This document shows, one piece after another, positions 10,860 through 22,917 of a stretch of 64,000 nucleotides of DNA. The position numbers and the translations under genes were made by a program. The stretch is from Blasia pusilla (lineage: Eukaryota; Marchantiophyta; Marchantiopsida; Blasiales), in assembly GCA_050084515.1 (NCBI GenBank), contig CM114272.1, forward strand, positions 41,478,001 through 41,542,000, in the 5' to 3' direction. Under the pieces are notes generated by a model, which was given only the letters and a program-made list of their open reading frames with translations, had not been told where the DNA came from and made no database searches. Each line of letters starts with the position of its first letter. The stretch's first letter is position 1.

Positions 10860-11755
10860 CCGCGGAAACCAAGCAACCCGTCGGATGCGACGGGTTGCCT
10901 GAGTGTGCAACCCATCGAAAACCGACAGGTTGCATCAAGAATGTTTGTGCAATTTGTCAAAATTCGACTAGTTGCATGAGTGTCACATGTGTCGGAGCAT
11001 GACAAGATGCACAATAAATATTTGTGCAACCCGTCGGAACCCGACTAGTTGCATGAGTGTGCAACCTGTTGAATCCCGACGGGTTGCAAGTTGCATGTAT
11101 ACAAGGCCTGCAAATAGTTTGACCCAGATGGGTTGCAAGCCGCAAGGCTGCGAGTTAACTCGGTCTGCAACCCGTCTGATTCCGACAAGTTGCGTCTATC
11201 TGCAACCTGTCGGATTCCGACTAGTTGCGTCTGTATGCGACTCCTCGCATTTAGACATGTTGCGGCTGTTTCCAGGTCCTCGCATCCAGACACTTTGCAT
11301 CAGTGCAAGTTAATTGGAACTCGTCAAATTCTGATAGTTGCAAAGCTTCGTGTGTGGACACTTCTTGCAAGCCAACGAAATCCGACAGGTTGCACAAGGA
11401 TTTTCGAGACCGGACCGGCCAGCTTCTCACAACCCGTCTGATTCCGATGGGTTGAAGTAGCAGGTTCATTGGTGGTAGGTTACAGTAAAAGGTTACTGAG
11501 ATATTCCAGGGATGTCTCCAACTTGCAACCCATTTTAAGTCTGGAAAATCGATGTGCGACCCGTCGGATTCCGATGACTTGCACTTGGATCTTCCAGCCC
11601 GGAGTGGCCAAAGTTACTTGCAACCCGTCTGAATCTTACGGGTTGCACTAGGTAGTTTGTGGGTATTGCAACACGTCCAAAACCGACAAGTTGCAGATTC
11701 ATTCATGGGATGCCTCTTACTTGCAACATGTCTGGTTCCGACATGTTGCTTTTTT
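10860..11755. repeat. cluster of dispersed GCAACCCGTC palindromes
   Basis: About fifteen palindrome copies are packed in 900 bp at irregular spacing, for example 10,873-10,898, 11,030-11,056, 11,166-11,192, 11,202-11,229, 11,430-11,456, 11,618-11,645 and 11,723-11,749. The last has both arms changed together (GCAACATGTC with GACATGTTGC), so pairing is kept. Spacers between copies are unrelated to each other, unlike the 67-bp array. Short frames here mirror the repeat and are not genes. Confidence 0.8.
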
Positions 11756-11819
11756 CTTCGCTCATAGAGCTATTTTCGTTCCCTTCTCACATTTTCGTTG
11801 TTGTAGGGATTGAACATTC

Positions 11820-13309
11820 ATGAAAATGCCCTCTGCCCGAACACAAGTGGAGCAGAAAGTGTTCATTCCTCCTACAGGTCGTCACAAGCATGCCAAAGAA
11901 TTTCACTTGTGGAGGCATGCCAACAAGACCAGGCAAGAGCAATGCTATAGTCTGCAGCATCCCATATCTTCCTCACAAAAGGCATAACAAAAGGAAAGGG
12001 GCCTTCGATTTATGAGCTCTATGTTAGGGCGGCTGTGAGATCTGGTGATGAGAAACTCTATGTGGAAGCCTTCAATCGGTGCGTAGCAGGAACTCCCCTC
12101 GAGCAAGATGTCCACATTGGTGGGGATATTCGTGGGCGTGTTTCAAGATGTCCCATACAGATGATGGTAGAGCAGTCTGAGCGAGACTCGTGGAGAATAG
12201 ATAAGTATACTGACTTCAGGCAAGTGAAGGGGCAGCATCGAGGAACAAACCCAGTGATTGATTTGGATGAAGAAATTAGGCCGCCCAGGTATTCGGAGAC
12301 CTCGGATTGCTCCCAAATCCAAGTAGAAGTAACTTCTCCAAAATCAGTGAATGTTTTATTTCAAAAGCCCTCCGTTGTTGGAAGTTTGCAACATCCGGTC
12401 TCTTGGGTAGTTCAACGGTTTGGGATTCCAATCATTGAGGTGGGTTGCAACCTCAAAAAGTGGCATATATCTTGGAGCAAACCTGGACGTGGACCTACTT
12501 GCAAGGCAAGATGTGATGGCATTAGGAGAGCATGCGGCACTTTCCTAAATAAGAACTATACAAGGACTAGACGACCACCGCCTAGATTTTCGGGACTCAA
12601 AACCTTTGATCGTTTCACGAGGACCGAGGATCAATTGACGTACTTCTTGTGCCCAAATGAATCCTGCGCTTTTCAAAAGTCTTATCCGATTGCCATTGGA
12701 GCTCTAGGGAATACTCCCACGATTTGGCCTATTTCCGCACGTATGAATTGCACTTAGGACGAAGTGGACAATCTTACAAGTGTCAGTTTCAGACTCGTAG
12801 ACGAAGGAAGTTTGAAGCATGTTCGCATTACAGAGACCTTCACATTTTGTATTCAACCCAAAATTAATGTCAACATGTACCCGGAGAAGGTGGATAATCT
12901 CAATCCACTATTTTTATTTGAGTCTAGAAATGGGATGAAGAGAAATAGAATGTGTAGGCCAACTGTGGAGAGAGCAAAGCGAATCGCATCAGCTCGGGAG
13001 GCAAACGTGGAAATCATCCCCACAAAAGATGTCCAGAGTGGCAATGGAATAGGAAGGATATATTGGGTCAGGAACAACAGTGTAAATTCAAGTGTCACAG
13101 GGGTGTATGCGGTGCACATATGTTGCTTTCCCACATGTTCATGTGATAACTTTGTCCAAAGAGATACAAGTGGGAAAAGGTATTTCCCTTGTAAGCACAT
13201 GTACTATGTGTTGCTTGTAGTTTTAAGAGAGTCGAAGGTAGGAGTAGGAATCCACCAACCAATTTTGTCCCTCACAGAAGTGCAAAGTATTTTAAACAAA
13301 CCACTTTGA
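11820..13309 (+). pseudogene. SWIM zinc-finger gene, fullest copy (copy C)
   Basis: ATG at 11,820 starts a short reading (MKMPSARTQV...FHLWRHANKTR). The main frame joins near 11,960 through an apparent frame change and then runs to TGA at 13,307-13,309, interrupted only by TAG at 12,755-12,757. The C-terminus carries the SWIM finger (CSC near 13,136, PCKH near 13,190). The ~300-residue middle has spaced CxxxC pairs (CKARCDGIRRACG, CPNESC) but no recognised domain. The frame break is shared with copy B, so it either predates the duplication or hides a small unrecognised intron. The stop at 12,755 is private to this copy. Confidence 0.6.
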
Positions 13310-14209
13310 GGATGCAAAATGAGGTCTTAGATTGTAATTTCATTTGCCAAAACCTTCACTTTGAGCTTGAACTCTATTCAGCCCACGGAAAATGATAGAT
13401 TTTTTCCAGACCTTGGATGGAAAAAGTGATTTGTTCCACATTTAAGATTCCAATGATTTTTCAGTTTTTAAAATTTTATGCAAATGGCAACAGGTCGGAT
13501 TCAAATGGGTTGCCAAAATGTGGAAGAGGAAAAAAAATCTTTGGGAGTGCCTAAGCACTAAGAAGAAAAGTGCAAAAAGATTCACACAAAAAGTTTCCTC
13601 TCTTCAAATCACAGGAAACTCTCTTCAAAAGGGTGCAATAGTCACAATCACAATGTTGCAGATGAAGGATGTGTAGATTCATAGCTATCATGTGTAGAAT
13701 ACAACCCCAACCTGAGAAGTCCTAATAGATAAGAGTCACAATCTCCTCAACATGGAAAATAGAAAAATAGAGATTAAATGAAAACAGTGCATGTAAGGTA
13801 AAAGAATGGCTTGAAGAAGTCTTGATGCCATCTCCAAAGCTCTGAGAGTTATCAAAATCTAGAAGTTATATAAATCAGAGTTCCTAATGAGCAAGCTTTT
13901 TAAGATTTAACTCTAGCCAAATGATAGAAGTCCCTATTGCATCTCCGAGTGTGAGTTGGGTAGGTTCATCTATTGTTTGGCTCCCATAGTTGGTAATCAT
14001 GTTGGGTTGTATCTTTCACATCCACCTTCACCAAACCCATACCGATATCCTTCCCATGGAACTTGTCTCGGTCACTCAAGCCTAAGACTACTCCATGCTG
14101 ATGTTGAGCTTTGGTTGCGTAAAGTGTACTTCATCTCCCAAGCGCAACTACATACATACCAATCAAAACACTTTATTAAATGCCAACATAATAACATTAC
14201 AATAGTGGA
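13310..14209. other. duplicated 3' flank of the SWIM unit, then featureless DNA
   Basis: 13,310-13,635 matches 503-800 downstream of copy A, including GTGCAAAAA(G/A)ATTCACACAAAAAG, and holds one degenerate palindrome near 13,489-13,515. The match stops at about 13,636, where different sequence begins, probably the border of the CACTA-derived region. Nothing coding is seen to 14,209. Confidence 0.5.
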
Positions 14210-15180
14210 TTAACTATTATAACCACATTCATTGCCTTGGTGAAGCTCCATCCACCTATTGGTAATTTCCTTAAAAAGCCCACAAGCCTCATCTGGTTGG
14301 GTACCAGAAAATGAGAATGGAAACACACATGCATGTATAGTGTTGTCACATATCCACGAAGAACACATAAACTTTACTTGCAAACTCGAGAAAGCTGCAA
14401 TATTTACTCTTTGCTTCTTGGTGCTCAAGACTTTTAAATCACACTCTTACACACTACCCAAACTCCCAACCAACTCCGTGGCTACCTTAACCTTCTTCTT
14501 CAGTTTTGGTGAAGCTTGTATGTCCATTATTGCTTCACCTATACAACAAACATGATGTACAAGAGTGAATTATGCCACTTATTCTCAAAATCTCTACTTT
14601 TGTCCTAATATGCTAGGTTTACATAATATGTGCAATGTATATATCATCAAGAGAAAAGAAGTGAATATTTCATGGAATGAAAAATGTAAGTGGTACAGAG
14701 ATGCACCTTGGGAATTTGTAGCAGTCACTGATTTGGCTTTCTCACTGATGCTTGCATGAGGATGATCAATCCTCTCCTTACCTTCATAAAATGAGTTTCA
14801 ATGAGAGTTCCTACCTCTGATTTTCAGGCCTCGCTTATTAAAGGCGCTGAATCTAACAACAAACAACACACTCCCAATAGAAGTTTACATTTCCACACTT
14901 AATAAGACTAGTAAAATATCTCCAAATTATGAGTCCAATTTCACAAAGAGGGGAATAAAATCATCTCATAAGAAACAATAGTATGATCATGAAAGCCAAC
15001 ATTAATGTGCAGCTTTGTCTTTGTTTTTTTAGGGGACTTCTTACCCTCTATACCAATTTTTGTGGTATTGAGGTTGTCAAGTTCATCTTGATTGCATCAT
15101 ACACAAGCCACGTAAGTAATCCGATCATAAAGAGCGTATGACTCTAACTCAAAAAATCCAAAGAATTGTAATAAAAATAG

Positions 15181-15182
<2 letters not shown>

Positions 15183-15216
<34 letters not shown>
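15183..15216. repeat. (GA)n microsatellite, 34 bp
   Basis: Uninterrupted GA dinucleotides inside the CACTA accessory gene region. Confidence 0.95.
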
Positions 15217-15218
<2 letters not shown>

Positions 15219-16550
15219 TGAACTTACTTTTGAGAGTTAATGGCTTGTCTACAAGTGCATCATCAATTGACACATTCAAGGTGGTTTCTTTCCCATTCTC
15301 AGCCAATTTTCACACCATACGCATGAGAACATTCAACTTCTCTTCAAGAAGTTGATGACTTGTCTGAATATCACTCCACTTATTTTCTTGCTCTCTTTGC
15401 CCCAATTCAATTTACGATCTCATATCACGCATAACTTCATCAAACTTGCTCTCTCCACCTCATTCAGGTGGGAAGTGACATCGGAATCAACTTCTTATGA
15501 AGAAAATGTAAAATTTATCACAAAAATCTGCACAAAACTTACCTCCAAGACATCCTATCAAATGGACCAATTTACTAAGAACCTTTAAAAACTCATTATC
15601 TTAAAAAACAAGGAATTACTTACCCGTGAAGCTCCACTAAAATTTATGGACTTAGGGTGTGGTAATGGTACATCCTCTACTGTTTTACCATGAAGAGAAA
15701 CATCACTTTTTGGAACCGCTTTAAATTCAAATCCCACAGGATGTAAAAAACATTGGTAGAGTTCAAACTTCTTTAATTGTGATAGGAAACATGCAAGCTT
15801 CAATAGGGATACTTAAACAGATGCATAGATTGATAAATATGCCCATTGAACAAAATCTAGTCAGTGCAAAGCTAACTACGTACAAGTCTCATGTCATGTT
15901 AACGGCTTACAGCAAAACCCTCTAAACCTGCCCGGTCGCTGTAGTTCAAAGTCACAACGTGTAACCGAGCCTTGGTCATTTGATCGGCCTTAAAATTCCC
16001 ATATTTTGACATCCAATAGTCTACCATTTGTTCCCACTCCACCGCCCTTGCTTCGAGGTGACAAGGGACTTCTCGATGGCCCCCATTCTCTAGCCAATAG
16101 GCCTTCAATGCGGACCTCTTGGTTTTAAGGAGTGTGGCAATTTTTTTTCTTAAGAACTCATAATCCAAAGTTGGTGCACCGACATAAATATAAGACTCGT
16201 TAATATAGTTGGTGACCATGACCATACTCACTGGATCTTGTCTACTTATCTCGATGCATGACAAGTCAAGATAACGCATGACGCGTACTTTCAGATCACT
16301 CAACCAAGGCTCATAACCATGTACCTCCGTTTCGGATACCCATTTGGCATTAACTTGCAACAGGGTTTCAAATTCAGATCCTTACGTTGATTCACTACAT
16401 TGGTCCATATATCACGCTTGGTTCTACTTGGCCTCCCACTTGCAAAAGTAGAAAAATGTGTAGAAATGATTGATAAAGACATGTATGCCACTTATCTATA
16501 AGGAAAGATATGTATACTTCTATCATGAAAAATAGGTATCGTAACAATAG

Positions 16551-16682
<132 letters not shown>

Positions 16683-17685
16683 CAATACATTTGGAGATCT
16701 TTACCCATAGGTTGGACTCCATCTGTAGGGCTTTGAGTCATGCTAGGTGATGAACATGATTGACTTGCACTAGGAGGTAGTTCCTATATAAGTAAATGGG
16801 TATGGAGCCCTTTGATAGGGATCTTCTTGATCAGGTCTTGCACCCTAAGTTTAGTGCAGAGTATAATTAGAACTATTGTAAAAATTTGAGCAACAAATAC
16901 AAAACAAAAGAATACATCAAACTTGACTATTTCAAGTCTCTTCCGGTCAAATATCCTGTAGATCAAAAAAGAAATACTTAAAAATGGTACCCATGGTTGT
17001 TGTGAGGATATACTAATACCAACCCATTGTTGTGCATAAGGCCACGAACCATTTCCTGAAGGCGGGGGTGCAAGGGAAAACCACCCACCTAAAGTGGGAT
17101 TCCATTGCATTCCGGTAGATGGCCATGCCTCACTAGGATATGGTGGTGGGGGGCCACTCAACTTCCCATGGAAGTGTTCTTACTACCCTCTTGAGCCGTA
17201 TTCCAACGTCGAGGCACATAGGGAGGAGTTTTTCTCTTGCATCACCTCCGTCTGTGCATTTGGAAGGATTTTGCAATATTCAAAAGAGAATCAAGACATG
17301 GAATACTGCCTTTCACAGCAATGGCTCTATATTCTATCCAAACAAAGTCACCACTTGCATAAGACCAACACCATCTGAGCATAAAAGAGGTTCAAGATTA
17401 CCCATGGCTTGCGTAAGTGGTGATGATTATGTGCATCTTCCTCATGTCTATCATAATCCTCCTCCTTATCAGAAGACATTACGCCAATCTGATTTCCTCC
17501 AGAAGAAACCAGCATGCAATCTCTAGAGAGTATCACACTCTTTGAAGGAGATGTAGGCTTTATCTTCCGTAAGAAAAGACTTCACCTAGGTGGGTGTTTT
17601 GAAGGCTCTATAGATAGAGAAGTATGTCTCTTTCTCCTATCAGAGCCTAGTGTATTCGACACACTTCAAAAAACAACGAAACAAG

Positions 17686-19276
17686 TGTGATAACCCACTC
17701 TTATGAGAATTTTCAAATTTTGATGTTTTTGTACTAAATTATAGTAAATTCTTTATGAAGTGAAGACTAAAGACTCACTAGTGGAAGTAAAGGGTCTTAC
17801 TTTATTGAAATTGTATGGAAGGAGTAATTGACAGAACTCTGATGAAAAGACAAGAAATTTCAGAAGATTAAGGAGTGTCTTGGAAGAGTGAGAGGTATAT
17901 AAAAATAGGAATAGGAGTTAGAAGAGGAAGCACGGGTGCTTCGCAAGGAAGACCGCAAAAAGAACAGTGTAAAGGATTGTCAACAAAGATTGAGGGAAAT
18001 CTTCTTTGTAAAGAAGATCGGAGATAGTCTTTGTACAAAGACTGGAAAAGAAGGACAAAGACTCCTGAGCAAAGACTAAGAACTCAAAGAAGGAAGAGGA
18101 AGAAGAGGAAGAGGTCAAAGAGTCTTCACAAAAGCAGAAAAGTGTATTAAGAATAGGGATAGAAAGACATTAAATATTTAGAAGACGACGGAGTGAAAGA
18201 AAGTAGAAAGAAGGACTCTTTGCGTCAGCAGAAGGATAAGAATCTTCGCGCAAAGATAGGATAGGAAAGAGAAAGACTACAAAGACTAGGAAGAGTCTTT
18301 GCGAAGAATTGCAAAGAGCGCGAAGACTGTGAAGACTAAACTGTTGCGGCGGTTTTGGAATCCAGAAAGGGAGAGTCTCGGTAGTTAGAGAAATTTAAAA
18401 GGGAGAGTTGCGGAATTTAGAGCAATTTAAAAGGGATCAGAAAGGAAACGCCGAGACAATGAACCAACTTAGGAAGATGGAGGGTTGGAGAATTGGAATC
18501 AAAGAGTTAGGATTAGCAGTTAAAAATCTAGATTAGAATAGGAAGACCAATCGGAATTGTAAATACTATTTAAAGAGCAATTAGTAGAAGAAGGGATCAT
18601 CATTTTTCCTTGTATCTTGAACTCCTCAAGATTGTTCTGTGTATCTTGAGTTTACCAACAGTCTTGGTGAGGGTGTAAGGAGTTTTGTTGGGGGATGATC
18701 CAAGCTGAAGAGTCATTTACTTTCTGAAGCTTGTACTACTTTTGAGCTCTTTCCACTCTTTGATGTAGAAGAAGAGTCTTCTCTCATTCTTTTTGAGGTG
18801 CAAAACTGAATGTGGATCTTATTGGGCGTAGTAGAGATGAGATTTGAGTCTTGGAGATTCAGAATTCCATAAGATAATCAGGAAGAAGCGTAGGAAAGTT
18901 GTTAGACAGTGAGTAACCTGCCATGACAGATTTAGTTCTGAAAGTAGGGTGAGCCACAATTCTTGAGGTCTCTTTGAGGTCTTTGTGGAGCTTTGTTATT
19001 GCAGATTCACAAGAGTCTTTCTCTACACTTGAGAAGAGTCTTTTCTATGAGGAAAGAAGACCATCTTATCTTTTCTTTACCTTTATGAAGTTAGAAATGT
19101 TAGAGTTAGTGAAGCGTTTCAAGTGAAGATAGAAGTTAATCTTGTTATTTCTTATAAAGCCTCTCTTTACTCCAAGACGGTAAAGAAGAGTTTGTTCCCA
19201 ATAGAGTGGTCTATTGGGAACAAACGTAATAATTTTTGAAAGAAAGGGTATCTTTTTCCTTGAGTTGTACATTACA
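17686..19276 (+). mobile_element. 5' LTR of a Ty3/gypsy element with a tRNA-Asp PBS
   Basis: The LTR starts TGTGATAACCC and probably ends TTACA (TG...CA, ~1.59 kb), 23 bases before a primer-binding site. It is purine-rich, with many GAAGAGTCTTTG-like motifs, and has a TATA-like TATATAAAAATA at 17,896-17,907. A minus-strand reading is not supported. No 3' LTR is visible, so the element is truncated. The exact 3' limit is uncertain by a few tens of bases. Confidence 0.6.
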
Positions 19277-19299
19277 TAAGGAAATAGGTAAGGAAATTT

Positions 19300-19316
19300 T
19301 GGCGCCGCTGCCGGGG
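19300..19316 (+). other. primer-binding site, tRNA-Asp type
   Basis: TGGCGCCGCTGCCGGGG is the complement of the 3' end of plant tRNA-Asp (known PBS of Athila/Tat-like gypsy elements: TGGCGCCGTTGCCGGGG) with one change, T to C at the ninth base. It marks the start of the internal region. Confidence 0.8.
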
Positions 19317-19534
19317 ATCACTAGATCTTTCAAGCAAGGAGAGGTAGCGAGAGAGTGGGATATGGTAGGATAATTTATAGGACCCCCACTTGGTATAAGA
19401 CGGGTACTGATGACGAAGGATCCACCTATGCAAAGTGTACCGTGGAACTAAGAAGCTCATCCGAAGAGTCTTCATTCCCATGGAGTGGAGCCTTGTGTGC
19501 GGGGTGAGGCGTTTAAGATCTTTAGAAGTTTTGG

Positions 19535-20402
19535 ATGGATCGGGAAAGAAGCATTGAAATGCGCGAGCAAAGATCCGAGCGACAAAGAAGAGAACAAGAA
19601 GAGCGAAGTGCTTGGAGACCACTAGGGACACCTGCGAAGAACCATTCCCGCTTCGTCCAAAGCCTCCTGGGCGAAGACGAGAAAGGAGGAAGTCACCTAC
19701 GCCTCCTGACTCACCACCAAGGCCAGACCTAGAAGAGGAGTGGGATCAGTCTGACCACCACCACAACTCAGACGAAGAGAAGGATAACAGTACCACAGAG
19801 GACGTCCCTTCCCCATTAGGTGACGGAAGTCCCCACAGTAGCGAAGATAGCGAAGCACCGATGGCACAACCATGCAAGTCGCTCCTGAGATATCCCACCT
19901 TTGAAGGAAGCAAGAGAGATGATGCGTATGACTTTATTCTAGAGTTTATCCATGTAGAAAAAGCAAATGGGGAAGGATCAAAGGAAGATCTTCTTAGAGT
20001 CTTTCCTGGACTCCTAAAGAAGTGTGCCAGTCAGTGGTATAAGGGGTTATACGCAGAGCTCTTGGAAACTTGGAAGACCCTGCTTAAGGCGTTCCTTCAT
20101 GAGTTTCGGGACCTACAATTTGATGATCTCCTACTTACAAAGCTTCGTGATCTTAAAGGAAGGAAGAAAGAAACTTAAAGAGAGTACACTCAGAGGTTTC
20201 GCAGCTTGGCTGGTAAGTTGGAGCACACCATTCTGCCACAGTTGGTGGATTGGTATGTGTCAGGGTTATCGAAGGAGATGGATCGTTACTCTCGCAGAGG
20301 ATAGCGTGACTCATTAGCAGCTGTCATCGCCTCTGCCGAAGCTTACGAGGCCTCGGAAAAATCCAGGAGGACACGTCAGAAACACTTACAGAAGGAAATA
20401 GG
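19535..20402 (+). pseudogene. gypsy gag gene, truncated
   Basis: Behind the PBS, a highly charged N-terminus (MDRERSIEMREQRSERQRR) is followed, after a frame change near 19,620-19,730, by a Gag core: YPTFEGSKRDDAYDFILEF, LKKCASQWYKGL, then after a stop at 20,176 EYTQRFRSLAGKLEHTI. A second stop lies near 20,302. Coding similarity ends near 20,400 with no protease or polymerase, so the element is cut there and CACTA-related minus-strand sequence resumes. Confidence 0.65.
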
Positions 20403-20558
20403 TTGTATACATTCAATGAATATGTATACAAAATTACAAGTAAAGATTACTAGCATTCGTGGTCACAAGTGTTCTATAAATCCCATTAGTCACACTTATT
20501 GTAGCATACGATCAGTATTACCAAAGATGGCAGCTTCACGAGCCTTGATCGCCAATAT

Positions 20559-21104
20559 TCATTGGCGATGCATCTCTTCGTAGGGATTTGGTAACTTTTC
20601 CTCCTCTTCATCTTGTTCAGATTCACTCATGGAATGTGGTATGTGTACTATCCCTAAGTTTGACCCACCTATTGCATAAATGGTCGCCTCTTTTTGATGG
20701 CTGAAGGTCTTCTTTTGAGAACCTTCACCATGTAAAGTGTGGGAGTATGGGCTCATTACTTCAAGCACAGAAGCACTTGGATCCTTCCTCCTACAAGCAC
20801 CTTGCAGTTTCTCTCCCTCTACATCTTGGGAATGAGATTTTTGTGCATCCACAATCCCTTCTACGTCCAATGGAGTGCATGCAAGGCTATTATCACCATC
20901 AACTTTCTGTGCAATCTTATCTAGAGTATTATTATATGTACATGAATGTGAACGTTTACATCTAACCCGATATTTTGGCTCATCTTCCACAGATGGAATT
21001 GTAGGAAACTCCCTCCAATCATCAACGATGTCATCATATATTCCTACCCTATCCACATATACTTGACTAAAAGTGGATCTTCTCCTTCTCTTCAAGCACC
21101 ACAA
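20559..21104 (-). pseudogene. acidic open frame in the CACTA region, unrecognised
   Basis: A 181-codon minus-strand frame with charged and serine-rich composition (VDDWREFPTIPSVEDEPKYR, SESEQDEEEEKLPNPYEE). No domain is recognised. By position it lies between the TNP2 C-terminus (21,953) and the Transposase_24-like gene (17,536), with the truncated LTR element inserted between. It could be an exon of the accessory gene. Confidence 0.35.
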
Positions 21105-21303
21105 CTGCCAGAATCTAGTAACTCACCACTTGTCTCACATCGACCTTCACAGAAATAAGTGCTTCTAGATGAGATTGGCTCCCTTGTGGTTTACGTGAGC
21201 ACATGTCTACGACTTCCTTTTGAAAAAAATAGAGCAGGGCCCATGGTTAAGGTTGCAAATAAAACAAACAAACAAGTATTGTCTTTTCCTACCTTTTATT
21301 CTT

Positions 21304-21949
21304 TGTCACGTCTTTTAGGATAGATCAGTGAGATCTAGTAGAGCGCCTTTGTGAGTAGTGGAGGAGAGGCTCAATAGGTCAAGGATGATTTGCTAAAACT
21401 CCGGGAAACTTGAGAGAGCAGGTTCCCCCTTTGTTTCGGCTCATTTGGAGCCATATTGAGGAACTTACTATTTAAGGTAAGTACCATTTTTAGTATATGA
21501 TCGACTTTCTATTTTGTGGTAAGTGGCCCTTGACCTCCTACATCAGGTCAAGAGCCAAGGAGGTGACTTGGGAGCATAGGTTACCATGGAGAGAGCTTGG
21601 GAGAGGGGAGGGGTATACCTTAAGGAGAGAGAGCTTGAGAGCTCATTCTCTCTTTGTTGAACCTCTTGGCATAAGGCGATGGAGCTATGGTCTTGCTTGC
21701 CTTGTGTGTGTAACCCAAGCCTCTCATTAGGAGAGTGGGTTTGATTTGACATTGAAAGAGACATATGAGAGTGCACACATGTGAGAACTATGGTGTTGTG
21801 AGAGAGATTGGATCTTATTTTATTAGAGATATTTTGGTACTTCTTGTCTCGTTGTTTGGATGCCATGAATTAACATGGGATTGTGCATGTTTGTGTGTGT
21901 GTTTGGTGACATCGATGTATGTTGTGTAGCGATGTGTATACGCACGCCA
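21304..21949. mobile_element. solo-LTR-like insertion with TCTT target duplication
   Basis: The sequence starts TGTCACG and ends GCACGCCA, and is bordered by TCTT at 21,300-21,303 and 21,950-21,953. The final ~45 bases (GATGTATGTTGT...GCGATGTG...CGCACG) resemble the 3' end of the gypsy element at 32,060-32,111, so it is probably a related solo LTR or short non-autonomous derivative. It sits directly behind the TNP2 stop codon. Confidence 0.6.
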
Positions 21950-21952
21950 TCT

Positions 21953-22437
21953 TCACTCATTATCATCTTCAGATTCTTCACTTGAAGAGCTTCCCTCTGT
22001 GCAAACTTGCATAGGAACTACGTTTGCAAAATCTCTATGTGCTACTTCCATCTCTTGATTGGTCAATTCTACAGCTCCTAGTATGTTTGCAATAGGAATC
22101 CTCTCAGGTAAGCTTATCGAAGCACGCACACCAATGAAATCTCCATTATCCATGTTTATCATCTGACTATCCTCTGCAAATACTCTATGGGCCCGAGCTT
22201 CCTTGCGCAATACTACTTTCCATCCACTCCCCCACTTGCCTCACCAAAAAATTCTTGCTCCACTTGGGATGGAAAAACAAAGGGTTGGTCTAATATTGAT
22301 AGGCATTACTTCAAATTGGCTAACAAGAATCCTTCAGTATCTCTTCGCATTGATTTTCTAGGGGATTCCCAATCTGCCCTAACCCATTTCCCTCTCATCA
22401 ATACTATTGGTTGATCAACCAACCCATAATCAAAAGA
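21953..22437 (-). pseudogene. CACTA TNP2 transposase, C-terminal part (DUF4216-like)
   Basis: Minus strand from 22,437: SFDYGLVDQPIVLMRGKWVR, then PFVFPSQVEQEFF, then an acidic Ser-rich tail ending at TGA 21,953-21,955. The 'W.d' and 'pF.l..QveQvFy' pattern is that of the DUF4216 domain at the end of plant TNP2 proteins. The reading joins exactly to the sequence at 32,112 if the gypsy element and one AAGT copy are removed, giving GTLTDI|LSFDYG across the junction. Stops near 22,300 and 22,210 break the frame. Confidence 0.7.
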
Positions 22438-22441
22438 AAGT

Positions 22442-22915
22442 TTTCATGACCATACGGATTATATCATAGAGTATAGTGTGCTAGTAGAGGCCATACCTTA
22501 TGTAGGGCCGTAGTGTCCAGGTAGAGATGCGGTTTCATACGTAGGGTTGGGGGTTACTCAGTTGAGGGTGACTTTTCTAGTAGGGCCCGCTCTTAGGTTG
22601 GAGGATATAGTGTGGAGTGCACTCAAAGAACAGTTAGTTCTTTGAGTTGAGCCTGTTGCGTTGGAAGTTAGCCTTGGTAGTGAGTAGAGCTCTTGGCTAT
22701 GGTGGTTCCCGCAAGCTTCGACCTGGATTCTCCCATCGTGGAGTGGGTTTGGCTCGATTTTATGTGATTCTATACGTGTTTTATGACAGTAGGTCTTTCA
22801 CGGATTTTAGTTGTGGTACACTTGTGTTTGTGGATGCTCTCATCTATGTTATGTATGTATGTGAGTATGGTATATCAGCGATGTATGTTGTATGATAATG
22901 TGGATTCGCACGACA
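22442..22915 (+). repeat. internally deleted mini-copy (5' end joined to 3' end) of the gypsy element
   Basis: The first ~360 bp match the 5' end of the element at 22,918-23,280. The last ~110 bp (from TTGTGGTACACTTGTG) match its 3' end at 32,005-32,111. The 5' TGTC is changed to TTTC. It is followed by GC and then the full copy. It can be read as a solo LTR or as a deletion derivative. Confidence 0.7.
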
Positions 22916-22917
22916 GC

